NCBI GenBank assembly: GCA_902769875.1 | Contig: CACXQV010000008.1 | Coordinates: forward strand, 1 to 64,000 | Reading direction: 5' to 3' | Length of the DNA stretch: 64,000 nucleotides | Origin: an uncultured Bacteroidia bacterium | GTDB taxonomy: Bacteria > Bacteroidota > Bacteroidia > Bacteroidales > F082 | In this document: piece by piece, positions 16,380-25,794 of the stretch | Numbering within the stretch: position 1 is the stretch's first letter | How the letters are laid out: every line of letters begins with the position of its first letter | Program-made: the position numbers and the translations under genes | Notes under the pieces: generated by a model | Database searches by the model: none | What the model saw: only the letters and a program-made list of their open reading frames with translations | What the model was told of the DNA's origin: nothing

Positions 16380-17735
16380 TCATTTTTGGTTTCTTGCACG
16401 GATGATGGCACCCGTCTTGGCCTTGCCGTAGCGGATGTAGTCGAGCAGCGGGATGTTGGCGGGACAGGTGAACTCGCACGAGCCACATTCGATGCAGTCC
16501 ATGATGTGGTTCGTTTCCGTCTCGTCGAAATTGTTCTGCTTGGCCAACTTGTGGAGCAGGAACGGTTGCAAGCCCATCGGGCAGGCCATCGCGCAACGAC
16601 CGCAACGGATGCAGTTGGTCTGGCGACGGTCTTGGGCCTCGTTCAAGGTCATCAGGAGGATGCCGGAAGTGCCTTTGATGCACGGGAAGTTGGTGACCGA
16701 CACCGACTTGCCCATCATCGGGCCGCCGTTGATGACGTCGGTGATGCCTTCGGGCAGACCGCCAGCGGCCTCGATGAGGAGGTCGGCGGGCGTGCCGAAA
16801 CGCACACGGAAGTTGCCTGGCTTCTTGACCGACTTGCCCGTCACGGTGACGATGCGCTCAATCAAGGGCTTGTTCTTTTGCACGGCCTCGTAAATGGCGT
16901 AGGTCGATGCCACATTGACCACGACGCAACCCGTCTCGATGGGCAGTTTGCCCGACGGCACTTCACGCCCTGTAACGGCCTTAATCAATTGCTTTTCACC
17001 GCCTTGCGGATATTTGGTCTTCAAGGGTTGCACCTCGATGCCTTTGTAAAGGTCGCGGTGCTCGTTGATGGTCTTGTCGAGCAACTCGATGGCTTCCATC
17101 TTGTTTTCCTCGATGCCGATGATGCCCTTGTCGGTGTTGACGGCCTTCATCAGGATTTTCACGCCGACGAGGAATTCTTGCGTTTTCTCCAACAGTAGGC
17201 GAAAGTCGCAGGTGAGGTAAGGCTCACATTCGGCGGCATTAATAATAATGTATTCGGCTTTCTTGCCTTCGGGAACCATCAGTTTGACGTGGGTGGGGAA
17301 GGTGGCGCCGCCCATGCCGACGATGCCACATTCTTTCACCTTGTCGATGATTTGCTTGGAATCCAATTTGATGTCGGTAATCAGTTCATCGGTGTCAATG
17401 TAGCCCTCGATCCATTCGTCTTGGTCTTCGCGGTCGATGAAGACGGCGGGTTTGTAATATCCCGTGTGGTCCATCACAACATCGACTTTGGCGACAATGC
17501 CCGTGGCAGGCGAGTGGACGTTGGCCGAAACAAAGCCCTTGGCCGTGCCGATGAGTTGTCCCGTCAAAACGCGGTCGCCTTTCTTGACGATGCATTCAGC
17601 CGGTGCGCCAAGGCATTGTCCGAGCGGGACGATGATTTGCTTGGGCATCGGGAAGTCTTGTATGGGCAGGTGAGCCGAGAGTTTGTTCTCTTCGGGATGC
17701 ACGCCGCCTTTTTGGAAAGTCTTTATCGGGTTCAT
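16380..17735 (-). CDS. rnfC: Rnf complex subunit RnfC (NADH/FMN, two 4Fe-4S)
   Basis: 451 residues. The N-terminal barrel-sandwich domain (GGVHPEENK at 10-18) is followed by an NADH/FMN-binding Rossmann-like domain (GIVGMGGATFPTHVKL) and a SLBB-like segment. Near 370-430 are two 4Fe-4S motifs (CIRCGRCAMACPMG and CIECGSCEFTCPANIP). RnfC is the cytoplasmic NAD(H)-reacting subunit. It overlaps the rnfB stop by 4 bp, indicating translational coupling. Confidence 0.95.
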   Translation of the reverse strand: MNPIKTFQKGGVHPEENKLSAHLPIQDFPMPKQIIVPLGQCLGAPAECIVKKGDRVLTGQLIGTAKGFVSANVHSPATGIVAKVDVVMDHTGYYKPAVFIDREDQDEWIEGYIDTDELITDIKLDSKQIIDKVKECGIVGMGGATFPTHVKLMVPEGKKAEYIIINAAECEPYLTCDFRLLLEKTQEFLVGVKILMKAVNTDKGIIGIEENKMEAIELLDKTINEHRDLYKGIEVQPLKTKYPQGGEKQLIKAVTGREVPSGKLPIETGCVVVNVASTYAIYEAVQKNKPLIERIVTVTGKSVKKPGNFRVRFGTPADLLIEAAGGLPEGITDVINGGPMMGKSVSVTNFPCIKGTSGILLMTLNEAQDRRQTNCIRCGRCAMACPMGLQPFLLHKLAKQNNFDETETNHIMDCIECGSCEFTCPANIPLLDYIRYGKAKTGAIIRARNQK

Positions 17736-18679
17736 GCTTTGACGGTGTTTTCGGGTTTGACTTCAGTTTTTACCTCAACCGGTTCGGGTTTCGGCTGCGG
17801 CTTCACGACGGGTTCTGCGCCTTGCAAAACCTTCGGGTCTTCGGTCTTCGGCTTGCGAGGCGGGAAGTTGATGGCGTGGATGCTGCCTCTTGGACAGACC
17901 TCAACACACTTGCCACAAGCCTTGCACTTGGCCGGGTCGATGTAGGCCAAGTTGCCGCGCATTTCGATGGCCTCGAAGGGGCACTCTTTCAGGCACTTCT
18001 GGCAGCCAATGCAGCCCACCGAGCAGTTCTTGACGACCAAGGCACCTTTGTCGGTGTTGACGCAGCACACAAACACGCGGCGGTCTTTTTTGCCACGCGG
18101 GCGCACTTCGATGATTCCACGCGGACAATTCTTGGCGCATACGCCGCAGCCCACGCACTTGTCGGGGTCGACGACGGGCAGGCCCGTTTCCTTGTCGATG
18201 TGGATTGCATCAAAGTTGCACTTCTTCACGCAGTCGCCGAGGCCGAGGCAGCCTTTGGAGCAGCCGCCTTCGCCAGCATACAAAGTATTGGCGAAAGCGC
18301 AAATGTCGGCGCCTTCGTAATGCACCTTGGAGGGTGAGTTTTGGCAACTGCCGTTGCAACGCACCACCGCAATCTTAGGTTCGAAGGCAGCGGCGGTCAG
18401 TCCGAGGACGGCGGCCACCTTGCCCATGTCGGTGCCGGGGCAAGCCAGTCCGTCGATGTTGCCTTTTTCGGCGGCTTGCTTCACGCAGGCCTCGGCCAAG
18501 GCTCGGCAGCCCGCGAAGCCGCAGCCGCCGCAGTTGGCGCCGGGCAAACAAGCCTCCGCTTCGTCAATCAGCGGGTTCTCCTCGACCTTGAACTTCTGTG
18601 CCACGAAGTACAGAACCACGGCAAGCACACCGCCCAAGATTCCGAGAACCGCAAGAGAAATAAATAAAGTGTTACTCAT
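17732..18679 (-). CDS. rnfB: Rnf complex subunit RnfB (ferredoxin-interacting iron-sulfur protein)
   Basis: 315 residues. An N-terminal membrane anchor (about 5-27) precedes the RnfB cluster motif CLPGANCGGCGFAGC, with further Cys downstream (LACPG). Three ferredoxin-type 4Fe-4S motifs follow (CVGCGVCAKNCPRG, CIGCQKCLKECP, CKACGKCVEVCPRG). A charged Pro/Lys/Glu tail ends the protein. It is the entry point for electrons from ferredoxin and the first gene of the operon, with a -7 box at 18720-18727. Confidence 0.95.
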   Translation of the reverse strand: MSNTLFISLAVLGILGGVLAVVLYFVAQKFKVEENPLIDEAEACLPGANCGGCGFAGCRALAEACVKQAAEKGNIDGLACPGTDMGKVAAVLGLTAAAFEPKIAVVRCNGSCQNSPSKVHYEGADICAFANTLYAGEGGCSKGCLGLGDCVKKCNFDAIHIDKETGLPVVDPDKCVGCGVCAKNCPRGIIEVRPRGKKDRRVFVCCVNTDKGALVVKNCSVGCIGCQKCLKECPFEAIEMRGNLAYIDPAKCKACGKCVEVCPRGSIHAINFPPRKPKTEDPKVLQGAEPVVKPQPKPEPVEVKTEVKPENTVKA

Positions 18680-18719
18680 TTAATGAATGGATTTTGAGTT
18701 TGTTTTCGATTTGAACCCG

Positions 18720-18727
18720 CAAAAATA
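18720..18727 (-). promoter_or_regulatory. -7 box of the rnf operon (TATTTTTG, minus)
   Basis: CAAAAATA on the plus strand is a perfect TAnnTTTG match 40 bp upstream of the rnfB ATG. Confidence 0.6.
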
Positions 18728-18780
18728 CGGAATATCGTTTTTTTGGCAAAGGAATTTTTTGGAATTTTGAAGGAAAGTGC

Positions 18781-19917
18781 CTATTCCTTTCCTCCAATCC
18801 GCTTCAAATACATCCTGAACAACACATCAGGAATGGAATAAACGCCCTCGAAGAAGGTGACATAATCGGTTTCCATCAGTTTCCTGACCGACGATTGCAC
18901 GGCGCTTGCGGAAGGCAGGCTGTAGCGCCGGATGAACTGAGTTCCCATGATTTTCTCGGCCTTGCCCGCATCGGCGATGGCGAACAGAACCTCCTTTTGG
19001 CGGTCGGGGATGAGTGAAAGCATTTGTCTGTAACCATTGCTTTGTTCTTCAATCATACCATCGATGATGCGGGGCAGCAAGTTGGTGTCGCAAGTCTCGC
19101 CTTCAAGGGTGTTCTCGAAAAGTTCGTGCAGCGTCTTATGTATATAATAGGTGTTGCGCTCCATAACTTGATAGATTTGCGCAATAAGTTGAGGGTCAAT
19201 CTGTTTTGAGAAACGGTTGAACCAATAGGTTGCGAATTTGGTGTACTCTTCAAGGCCGATGGCATCGAGAGTGAAGGATGTTGTACTGTTGTAGAAAGGT
19301 CGAGCGTATGAGTAGAACATCTGCGTGATCAGGTGTCGCGAACTGCCCGAGAAGATGAAATTGGCGTTGCCGAGATGTTGGATATGGCCGCGCAGCAGGG
19401 CTTCAATGTTCTTTTCGGGATAGTTGGCGATTTGCTGGAACTCGTCGAAACAAACGATGCAAGGCTTGTCGGCCTGCTCCAAGGCCTTGAAGATTTCCTC
19501 AAGCGTGAACTCTGGGTTGTGGACATCGCCGAGCGAAAGGCTGAATTTGGGCATCCCCGTCGAAGGGTCGAAACCGAAGTCGGCACTGAGAGATTTCAAT
19601 GCCTGCACAAACCAAAGTGCCATTTTCTGGCTTTTGCTCTTTAGTGTGCTAAACACTTGACGACCAAAAGTATAGGTGAATTCCCTAAGGCTTGTGGTAT
19701 GGAAAATGTCGATGTAAAAGCAGTAATAGTCGGAGCAAAGCGGCTCTTGGTCGTAGCAGAATTGGATGAGTTTCGACTTGCCCATGCGTCGTGGCGACAT
19801 GAGGCAAACGTTTTCGCCATTGGTGAGCATTTGGATGAGCTTTTTGCTCTCCTCTTTCCTGTCGCAAAAATATTCCGAAGGAATATCGCCGTTGATGATG
19901 AATGGATTCGTAATCAT
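18781..19917 (-). CDS. AAA-type ATPase of the archaeal-ATPase/DUF234-like group
   Basis: 378 residues from the ATG at 19917 (MITNPFIINGDIPSEYFCDR, the usual opening of this Bacteroidales family); an upstream ATG at 19938 overlaps the promoter. The Walker A-like loop is SPRRMGKS (about 41-48) and Walker B is PCIVCFDEFQQI (about 152-163). A sensor-like FSGSSRH follows, and the C-terminal ~70 residues look like a winged helix (RRYSLPSASAVQSSVRKL). Members are stand-alone, lineage-specific ATPases of unknown role. It sits between rseC and rnfB, two genes commonly adjacent in Bacteroidales, so it looks like an insertion. Its promoter region has an inverted repeat. Confidence 0.8.
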   Translation of the reverse strand: MITNPFIINGDIPSEYFCDRKEESKKLIQMLTNGENVCLMSPRRMGKSKLIQFCYDQEPLCSDYYCFYIDIFHTTSLREFTYTFGRQVFSTLKSKSQKMALWFVQALKSLSADFGFDPSTGMPKFSLSLGDVHNPEFTLEEIFKALEQADKPCIVCFDEFQQIANYPEKNIEALLRGHIQHLGNANFIFSGSSRHLITQMFYSYARPFYNSTTSFTLDAIGLEEYTKFATYWFNRFSKQIDPQLIAQIYQVMERNTYYIHKTLHELFENTLEGETCDTNLLPRIIDGMIEEQSNGYRQMLSLIPDRQKEVLFAIADAGKAEKIMGTQFIRRYSLPSASAVQSSVRKLMETDYVTFFEGVYSIPDVLFRMYLKRIGGKE

Positions 19918-19935
19918 AATGCGCTGATTTTGCGG

Positions 19936-19943
19936 CAAAGATA
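19936..19943 (-). promoter_or_regulatory. -7 box of the ATPase gene (TATCTTTG, minus)
   Basis: CAAAGATA on the plus strand, 18 bp upstream of the ATG at 19917. Confidence 0.6.
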
Positions 19944-19962
19944 CGAAAATTATTCAAATTGC

Positions 19963-19987
19963 ATTACAAAATTATGCATTTTGTATT
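19963..19987. promoter_or_regulatory. Inverted repeat upstream of the ATPase promoter
   Basis: ATTACAAAAT-TATGC-ATTTTGTATT: 10-bp arms with one mismatch, 20-45 bp upstream of the -7 box. This is a plausible operator or activator site. Confidence 0.4.
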
Positions 19988-20029
19988 ATATGAATTGTAT
20001 AAAATCTTAAAAATCATAGTAATTAGTTA

Positions 20030-20449
20030 TTATTCAATAATATACAAAAACTGTTTCTTTAATTTTTCTCGCTTCAGATAGAGTATAATATAATAAGGTA
20101 TCAGCGCGACGATGGCGATGAGTGCCGAAAGGCCTTCGTTCAGCCCAAGGCCGAGGCATACGAAAAGTATGGCCAAAAGCAGAAGAATCGGGATGAGATA
20201 GGCCAAAACCGCCGCCTTGTTGCCCTGCCCAATGGCCATTTTCACGTTCACTTTTTGGTTCAGCGCGAAGTCCTGACCTTTGGGTCGCGGCACGGTGAGG
20301 ATTTTCTCTGCCTGTTCGCCCATGCCGCAGGCGCTTTTGGCGTGGCAAGCCGCACACGCGCTTTGCGCCAATATCTTGATTTCCAGTTCGTCATCCGTGA
20401 TTTTCGTGACGATGCCCTCGTGGGAGATGGTGTTGCTTTCGTTAGTCAT
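20030..20449 (-). CDS. rseC: RseC/MucC family membrane protein
   Basis: 139 residues. It has an N-terminal soluble domain with the four-Cys pattern CAACHAKSACGM (about 32-43) and two membrane helices (VLAYLIPILLLLAILFVCLG and ALIAIVALIPYYIILYL). RseC proteins accompany the Rnf/SoxR-reducing complex and sigma-E control, and in Bacteroidales the gene usually directly precedes rnfB. Here a separate ATPase gene intervenes. The -7 box ends 7 bp before the ATG. Confidence 0.88.
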   Translation of the reverse strand: MTNESNTISHEGIVTKITDDELEIKILAQSACAACHAKSACGMGEQAEKILTVPRPKGQDFALNQKVNVKMAIGQGNKAAVLAYLIPILLLLAILFVCLGLGLNEGLSALIAIVALIPYYIILYLKREKLKKQFLYIIE

Positions 20450-20456
20450 AATGCCG

Positions 20457-20464
20457 CAAAAATA
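20457..20464 (-). promoter_or_regulatory. -7 box of rseC (TATTTTTG, minus)
   Basis: CAAAAATA lies 7 bp upstream of the rseC ATG and faces the divergent box at 20497-20504. Confidence 0.55.
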
Positions 20465-20496
20465 GGATTTTTATCGGCTCATTACAACAAAACCCG

Positions 20497-20504
20497 TATT
20501 TTTG
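20497..20504 (+). promoter_or_regulatory. -7 box of the YihY-family gene (TATTTTTG)
   Basis: It lies 18 bp before the ATG at 20523, supporting that start over the in-frame codon at 20502, which would overlap the box. Confidence 0.6.
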
Positions 20505-20522
20505 CGCCGTAAAATTCGGTTT

Positions 20523-21818
20523 ATGCCCAACAAAGAAAAAAAAGACGGAAAAATGGCAATCTGGCTGCAAGCCAAGACGCTTGCGGTGAAGGAGTGGTAC
20601 AACCGCGACGACAACTTCTTGCGGAAAGTGCGTTTCCCTGGCACGAAGTTGCCGCTGATGGACGTGCTCATCGACTTCTTCAAGCTGTTCACCAAAGGCC
20701 GCACCGTCGACCGCGCCGCCGGCGTTGCGTTCAATTTCTTTGTCGCGCTCTTTCCGCTGATTCTCTTTTTCTTCACGCTGATACCTTACATCCCCATCCC
20801 AAACCTTTACGAAAGGGTGATGTTGGCCTTGGACGATTTCCTTATCCCTTCAGGGACAATGGATTATGTGAAAGACACCATCGATGGCATCATGAACCGT
20901 CCCCACGATGGCTTGCTTTCCATCAGCATCGTTTTGTGCTTGGTGTTCGGCTCAAGCGGCATCGTGGCAGTGTTCAACGGCTTTCGCAACGTTTATGCCG
21001 ACTACCTCACTTTCAAGGGCTTGGGGCTGAAAGGCTGGGTGATTCAGCGGCTGTTTGCCATCATTATGCTCATCATCATCGGGGCTTTGCTGGTGGTTTC
21101 GGTTTTGCTGATTGCTTTGGGCGGCACGGCTCTGAAATATTTGGTCACAAACGAAATCATCGAAGGAGGTTCGTTTACCTTCTTCTTGTTTATGGTATTG
21201 CGTTGGGTGATTGGCATTTTTGCCCTAAGTGTGGGCATTTCGTTGCTCTATTATTTCGGCAATGTCAAGTTCGACGAGCATTATCGGGTGGAAAAGAAAC
21301 GCCTTGGTCCGAATGGAGAGAAACGTTATCGCAACTTTGTGGTTTTCAGCCCCGGAACGATTTTGGCCACCACGCTTTTCGTCCTCGGCACGGTGGGCTT
21401 CAACACTTATATTTCCAATTTTTCGCGCTATAACGTGCTGTATGGCTCCATCGGAACGCTTATCATCTTGATGCTCTGGATTTGGGTCGTATCCATCCTG
21501 ATTCTTGCTGGCAACGACCTGAACTCAGGCATACGCCGCCGCCAAATGAAGCTGTCGACGAAAGAGGAAAAGAGCCGCCGCAAGCAAATAGTCATTGACG
21601 ACCTGAGAAAGCACATCGCTAATTACCAAAGCGCCATCGGCTTTCGGCAGGAGCGGATTGATGCTTTGCGCAAAACCATCAAGGAGGAGCAGGCTTTGAT
21701 TGACGATTTGATGGAGAAAAACAAGGATTATGAATTGATTATCAAGGCTTACCAAGATTTTGCCGAGGCTGAACGCCGTAGCGCCGACCAGCAATATCTT
21801 GATACGGAGGAGAAATGA
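20523..21818 (+). CDS. YihY/BrkB family inner-membrane protein
   Basis: 431 residues. The YihY core runs from about residue 45 to 330, with six membrane helices and the conserved RAAGVAFNFFVALFPLILFF start. The family was once misannotated as ribonuclease BN; its true function is unknown, with lipid or envelope transport often proposed. After the membrane core the protein has a ~90-residue charged coiled-coil tail (QIVIDDLRKHIANYQSAIGF ... EEK). The flippase gene begins 1 bp after its stop codon, so the two are probably co-translated. Confidence 0.85.
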   Translation: MPNKEKKDGKMAIWLQAKTLAVKEWYNRDDNFLRKVRFPGTKLPLMDVLIDFFKLFTKGRTVDRAAGVAFNFFVALFPLILFFFTLIPYIPIPNLYERVMLALDDFLIPSGTMDYVKDTIDGIMNRPHDGLLSISIVLCLVFGSSGIVAVFNGFRNVYADYLTFKGLGLKGWVIQRLFAIIMLIIIGALLVVSVLLIALGGTALKYLVTNEIIEGGSFTFFLFMVLRWVIGIFALSVGISLLYYFGNVKFDEHYRVEKKRLGPNGEKRYRNFVVFSPGTILATTLFVLGTVGFNTYISNFSRYNVLYGSIGTLIILMLWIWVVSILILAGNDLNSGIRRRQMKLSTKEEKSRRKQIVIDDLRKHIANYQSAIGFRQERIDALRKTIKEEQALIDDLMEKNKDYELIIKAYQDFAEAERRSADQQYLDTEEK

Positions 21819-21819
21819 A

Positions 21820-23346
21820 ATGGGCATCGTAGCGAGACAGAGCATCAAAGGCACCATAGCCACCTATTTCGGGGTGGCCGTGGGCATCGTCACGACTTTC
21901 TTCGTGCAGACGAAAGCCCTTCAGCCTGAGCAAATTGGCCTCATCGACATTTTGTTGCAATGCTCCTTGTTGTTTGGCGGTTTGGCCCAGTTGGGCACCA
22001 ACTCGTCTGCCATGCGCTACTATCCTTTCTTCAAGGACGAAGAGCATCGTGACCACGGCTTTTTCGGTTGGACTTTGATTGTTCCGCTGATTGGTTTCAC
22101 GTTTTTTTTGCTGGCGTTTTTCCTTTTTAAGGGCACGATAGTCAATTTCTTTACGAAAGATTCCGAAGTGGGTGCAGATTTGTTCGCAAAATATGTGAAT
22201 TTCGTCATTCCGCTGGCGTTTTTTATGCTTTATATCTCTGTTTTTGAGACGAATAGCAACCTGTTGCTCCGCATTGTGCTGCCCAAGTTCATCCGCGAGG
22301 TCGGGTTGCGCGTGGGAACTTTGGCAATTTATCTGCTTTATTTCTACAAAATCATTGATTTTGATGGTGTTATCATCTCGTTTTGTATCCTTTACGGATT
22401 TGCCACCTTAATTAATATTGTCTATCTGCTCACGCTGAAACGGGTTTCGTTCAAGATTGAGTGGGACTACATCAAGCCGCAACTGAGGCGCGATTTCCTG
22501 TTCTACACCTTGTTTATGATTACGGCGGCCTTGGCGGGCAACGTGATTCCGATGTTGAGCAAATTCTTCGTGGCGGGCAAGACGGGCTTCCATTTGGCGG
22601 GCGTGTTCACCATTGCCACCGACATTGCGGCGGTCGTCGAGATGCCTTACCGCTCGTTGGGCGCGATTTCGAGACCCCATATTTCCGATGCGATGGCCAA
22701 ACAGGACATCAAAACGGCTGATGCTTTGTGCAAAAATGTGGCTCTGCATCAGTTCATTGCGGGCAGTTTCGTGTTTTTCGTCGTGTGGATTAACATAGAT
22801 TTCCTCTTTGACTTGTTGCCCAATGGCGACATTTACCGTTTGGGCAAATGGGCGGTACTCATCCTTTCGTTGAGCCGCCTCATCTATTCCACGCTCGGCG
22901 TGATAACCACAGCGTTGAGTTATTCAAAGTATTACTATTATTCGCTGGTTTTCACCATTTTGCTGGCTGCGATGTCCATCGTACTGAACAGTTGGTTAGT
23001 GCCAAGATGGGACATCACAGGCGGTGCCTTGGCCAATGTTGGGTCCTATTTGGTGTATTTCGTCTTGCTTTTGGCCTTCATCAAGTGGAAAATCGGCGTG
23101 ATGCCGCTGTCGAAGAAACTAATCCCCGTGGCGGCGATTGTGTTGGCTTTGTTTGCGCTCAATTGGCTGTGGACGTGCGTATTAACACCATTGTTCGCCA
23201 ACTTTTTCGAGAATCCCATTTTTGGCTTGGCCATCAATGCAGCCCTGAAATCAACCCTGTTCCTTGCCTTGGGAATGGTGGCGTTATACAAATTGAAGGT
23301 TTCGCAGTCGGTGAATGATTTGATCGACAGGATTATAAAGCGCTAG
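21820..23346 (+). CDS. Polysaccharide/lipid-linked oligosaccharide flippase (MATE/Wzx-like)
   Basis: 508 residues with 12-14 predicted membrane helices, beginning MGIVARQSIKGTIATYFGVA, the typical start of Bacteroidota oligosaccharide flippases. It probably moves a lipid-linked sugar precursor across the inner membrane for capsule, O-antigen or S-layer glycan. It starts 1 bp after the YihY gene and overlaps the convergent glycosyltransferase at 23333-24490 by 14 bp at their 3' ends. Confidence 0.85.
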   Translation: MGIVARQSIKGTIATYFGVAVGIVTTFFVQTKALQPEQIGLIDILLQCSLLFGGLAQLGTNSSAMRYYPFFKDEEHRDHGFFGWTLIVPLIGFTFFLLAFFLFKGTIVNFFTKDSEVGADLFAKYVNFVIPLAFFMLYISVFETNSNLLLRIVLPKFIREVGLRVGTLAIYLLYFYKIIDFDGVIISFCILYGFATLINIVYLLTLKRVSFKIEWDYIKPQLRRDFLFYTLFMITAALAGNVIPMLSKFFVAGKTGFHLAGVFTIATDIAAVVEMPYRSLGAISRPHISDAMAKQDIKTADALCKNVALHQFIAGSFVFFVVWINIDFLFDLLPNGDIYRLGKWAVLILSLSRLIYSTLGVITTALSYSKYYYYSLVFTILLAAMSIVLNSWLVPRWDITGGALANVGSYLVYFVLLLAFIKWKIGVMPLSKKLIPVAAIVLALFALNWLWTCVLTPLFANFFENPIFGLAINAALKSTLFLALGMVALYKLKVSQSVNDLIDRIIKR

Positions 23347-24490
23347 TTCCAGAAAGCAACATCTTATAAAATTTCACCAGTTTCTCGCTTTCCTTTTCCC
23401 AATTAAAATCCTCCTCGATGGCCGTGCGACCGTTTTTTCCCATTTCAATAGCCTGGTCGGGATGCGTTTTGATCCAATTGATAGCCTCGCTGATTTCGTC
23501 GGGGCATTCTGGATTTACGCAAATGGCGAAATGGTATTTTTCATTCATTTTTTGCGCAAATTCCGTGTTGGATATAATGACGGGCAATTCCATAGCCATA
23601 TAATCGTAAACCTTGGTGGGGAAGGTGTCGATTTTGTCGTATTGGCCTATGTTCAGCAAAGTGGAAGCCCCAATGTTGGCCTGTTCCAGTAGGGCGACCA
23701 TACCCTCCTTGTTGAGAAATCCTTTGTAGTCAACACATTGGTATTCTGGTTTTTGCTCCAATTCATTTCTATAGGTTTTTGGAATAAAAACCCCTGCTAA
23801 TGAAAGCCTTGCCCCAGTTTGATAGGCTGCTTCGACTAATTGTGTTACGCCCCGTTCTTTGGTAATGCCGCCAATCATGGCTATTGAAATGCCATCTGAG
23901 AAATCGACGAGAGTTTTCCTCCTATAATCGGTTGAGTTTGGCAAGTTTCTGATAAACAATGATTTTTTGCATCTTTTTGCGAAGTAATCCACGCCGTTCA
24001 TAGTGCAAACTTGAATCACCGCGTCAATGCGTTTGCAAATGCGTGCTTCGTAATGCATATACAGTTTTCCAAGGATTCTCATGAAAGTAGGAGACACTTT
24101 CACAATCTTTATTTTGTGGATGTTGTCGCGCAATTGCCATCCGTAGAACTCATGGCTGTCGAAAATGACAATTTTACCTTTCCGTTTCAATTTCATTCCC
24201 ACAGGGAGCAGCTCAGGCTCGTGGATATGGTATAAAGTGGCATCAACCTCCAAAGCGGCATTGTAAATCAATTTGTTACGCTTTCTCAAAAGTTCAAGAT
24301 TGTTTTTAATCGGGCAATACAAACTGATGCAATGCACACCGTCAATGGTTTCGGTTTTGGCGGTTTCTCCAAAACCAATCAGCGTGACATCAAAACCACC
24401 TTTCGCCAGCGACTTACACTCTTTTTCGAAAATGCGCATGTCGTTCATCTTGTGGTGGCAGGCCAAGTGGCAGACTTTTATTGCTTTCAT
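23333..24490 (-). CDS. Glycosyltransferase, GT4 type (GT-B fold)
   Basis: 385 residues. The N-terminal Rossmann half begins KVCHLACHHKMNDMRIFEKE. DSHEFYGWQ (about 112-120) is typical of this Bacteroidota subgroup. The C-terminal half has IAMIGGITKERG and the donor-site region KVYDYMAMELPVI (about 305-317). It is the last gene of a minus-strand unit with 24493-25794, YfhO and DUF4834; the gap to the previous gene is 2 bp. The sugar and acceptor are unknown. Confidence 0.87.
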   Translation of the reverse strand: MKAIKVCHLACHHKMNDMRIFEKECKSLAKGGFDVTLIGFGETAKTETIDGVHCISLYCPIKNNLELLRKRNKLIYNAALEVDATLYHIHEPELLPVGMKLKRKGKIVIFDSHEFYGWQLRDNIHKIKIVKVSPTFMRILGKLYMHYEARICKRIDAVIQVCTMNGVDYFAKRCKKSLFIRNLPNSTDYRRKTLVDFSDGISIAMIGGITKERGVTQLVEAAYQTGARLSLAGVFIPKTYRNELEQKPEYQCVDYKGFLNKEGMVALLEQANIGASTLLNIGQYDKIDTFPTKVYDYMAMELPVIISNTEFAQKMNEKYHFAICVNPECPDEISEAINWIKTHPDQAIEMGKNGRTAIEEDFNWEKESEKLVKFYKMLLSGTSAL

Positions 24491-24492
24491 CG

Positions 24493-25794
24493 TTAAATCT
24501 TGTTTAAGATTTTCGCATATTCCCCCGCCAAAGCTCTCCGCGAATATTTCTCGATTTCCTTGTTTGTGTTGGTGGGCAAGCCGTCATCCAAATACTTCTG
24601 GTATAGGTCTTTAATGACTTCCTTCATTTTCTCCTTGTCCTCGAAATTGACGGTTTGTCCGGCATGGGTTTCCTTCAGGATATGCGCCGCGTCGCCGTCT
24701 TCGGGACCGATGCAAAGAATGGGACGGCCAGAGGCAAGATACTCGAAAATTTTCCCGGTCAGTATGCCTTTTGCGTTAGGTGTGTGGTTGATGAACAGTA
24801 GCAAGACCTGAGAAGAGGCTTGAACCTGTTGGATTTGGTTGTGAGGGACATAAGGAATCAATTCTGTGTTCTCTTTAAGATGGTTCTCGTTTATGGATTT
24901 AAGAACAGATTGATCCACCTGACCGATTAGTTTGATTCTCAGTTTTTTCGAGAATTCTGGATAGGCTGCTTTCAACTCACATAAAGCTGCCCAAAACTGA
25001 TGCTCATTGCGATTGGCTCCGATAATCCCAACATGAGCCAATGTGAATTCCGATAAGATAGGCGATTCTGACGGCGCAACATTCGCATCCCAGTCGAAGC
25101 CGTTGGGAATGACTCGGACGTTGCGGTTGCCCAATCTGCCTAGACTTTTTGCGCACTCCCAACCTATTGTGACCACCTTGTCGGCCTTGGTCAGCACTTC
25201 GCGCTCCAATCGGTGGTGCTTGCGGTCGGCCCAACGGGTGAGGTGCAAGTCGTCATAATAGTCGATTTCGGTCCAAGGGTCGCGGAAGTCGGCAATCCAA
25301 GGGATGCCCAATTCTTCCTTCAACTTCATGGCAATCAAGTGCATGGAGTGGGGCGGACCTGTGCTGATGATGGCATCCACAGGATGCTCTTTCAGATAGC
25401 TTTTCAGGTAGCGCACCGAAGGTTTCACCCACCAGCATCGCGCATCGGGGATGAACAGGTTGCCACGAATCCAGATGGAGAGCCTTTCCTTCCACGCTTT
25501 GTGATTTCCTGTTTCATTGATGAAGCCAGCCTTCACTCTTTGCTCTTTCTTGATGCCCAAAAACTTCTTGTAAAAACCGTAAGGTTCAATGATGGGGCGG
25601 CGGATGACTTCGGCTTCGGGGCAGACATCCTTTTCCAGGGAAAGGTCTTCAACGGGATATTCGGCATTTTCGGCGGTGTAAATCACAGGTTGCCAGCCAT
25701 TTTCGGGCAGGTATTTCGACATCTTCAACCATCGTTGAACGCCGCTGCCGCCCGAAGGTGGCCAATAGTATGTGATGATGAGGACGCGCTTCAT
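24493..25794 (-). CDS. Glycosyltransferase, GT4 type
   Basis: 433 residues. The start at 25794 (MKRVLIITYYWPPSGGSGVQ) overlaps the YfhO gene's stop codon by 4 bp; the longer open frame upstream lies inside that gene. It has the N-terminal Gly-rich acceptor loop PPSGGSGVQR, ISTGPPHSMH and IADFRDPW, then HVGIIGANRN and the donor-site motif GKIFEYLASGRPIL (about 346-359). Envelope or exopolysaccharide glycan synthesis is likely; specificity unknown. Confidence 0.9.
   Translation of the reverse strand: MKRVLIITYYWPPSGGSGVQRWLKMSKYLPENGWQPVIYTAENAEYPVEDLSLEKDVCPEAEVIRRPIIEPYGFYKKFLGIKKEQRVKAGFINETGNHKAWKERLSIWIRGNLFIPDARCWWVKPSVRYLKSYLKEHPVDAIISTGPPHSMHLIAMKLKEELGIPWIADFRDPWTEIDYYDDLHLTRWADRKHHRLEREVLTKADKVVTIGWECAKSLGRLGNRNVRVIPNGFDWDANVAPSESPILSEFTLAHVGIIGANRNEHQFWAALCELKAAYPEFSKKLRIKLIGQVDQSVLKSINENHLKENTELIPYVPHNQIQQVQASSQVLLLFINHTPNAKGILTGKIFEYLASGRPILCIGPEDGDAAHILKETHAGQTVNFEDKEKMKEVIKDLYQKYLDDGLPTNTNKEIEKYSRRALAGEYAKILNKI

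Noticed and set aside
16386-17198. A 270-codon plus-strand open frame opposite rnfC
   Set aside because: Shadow of rnfC, whose ferredoxin motifs are unambiguous.
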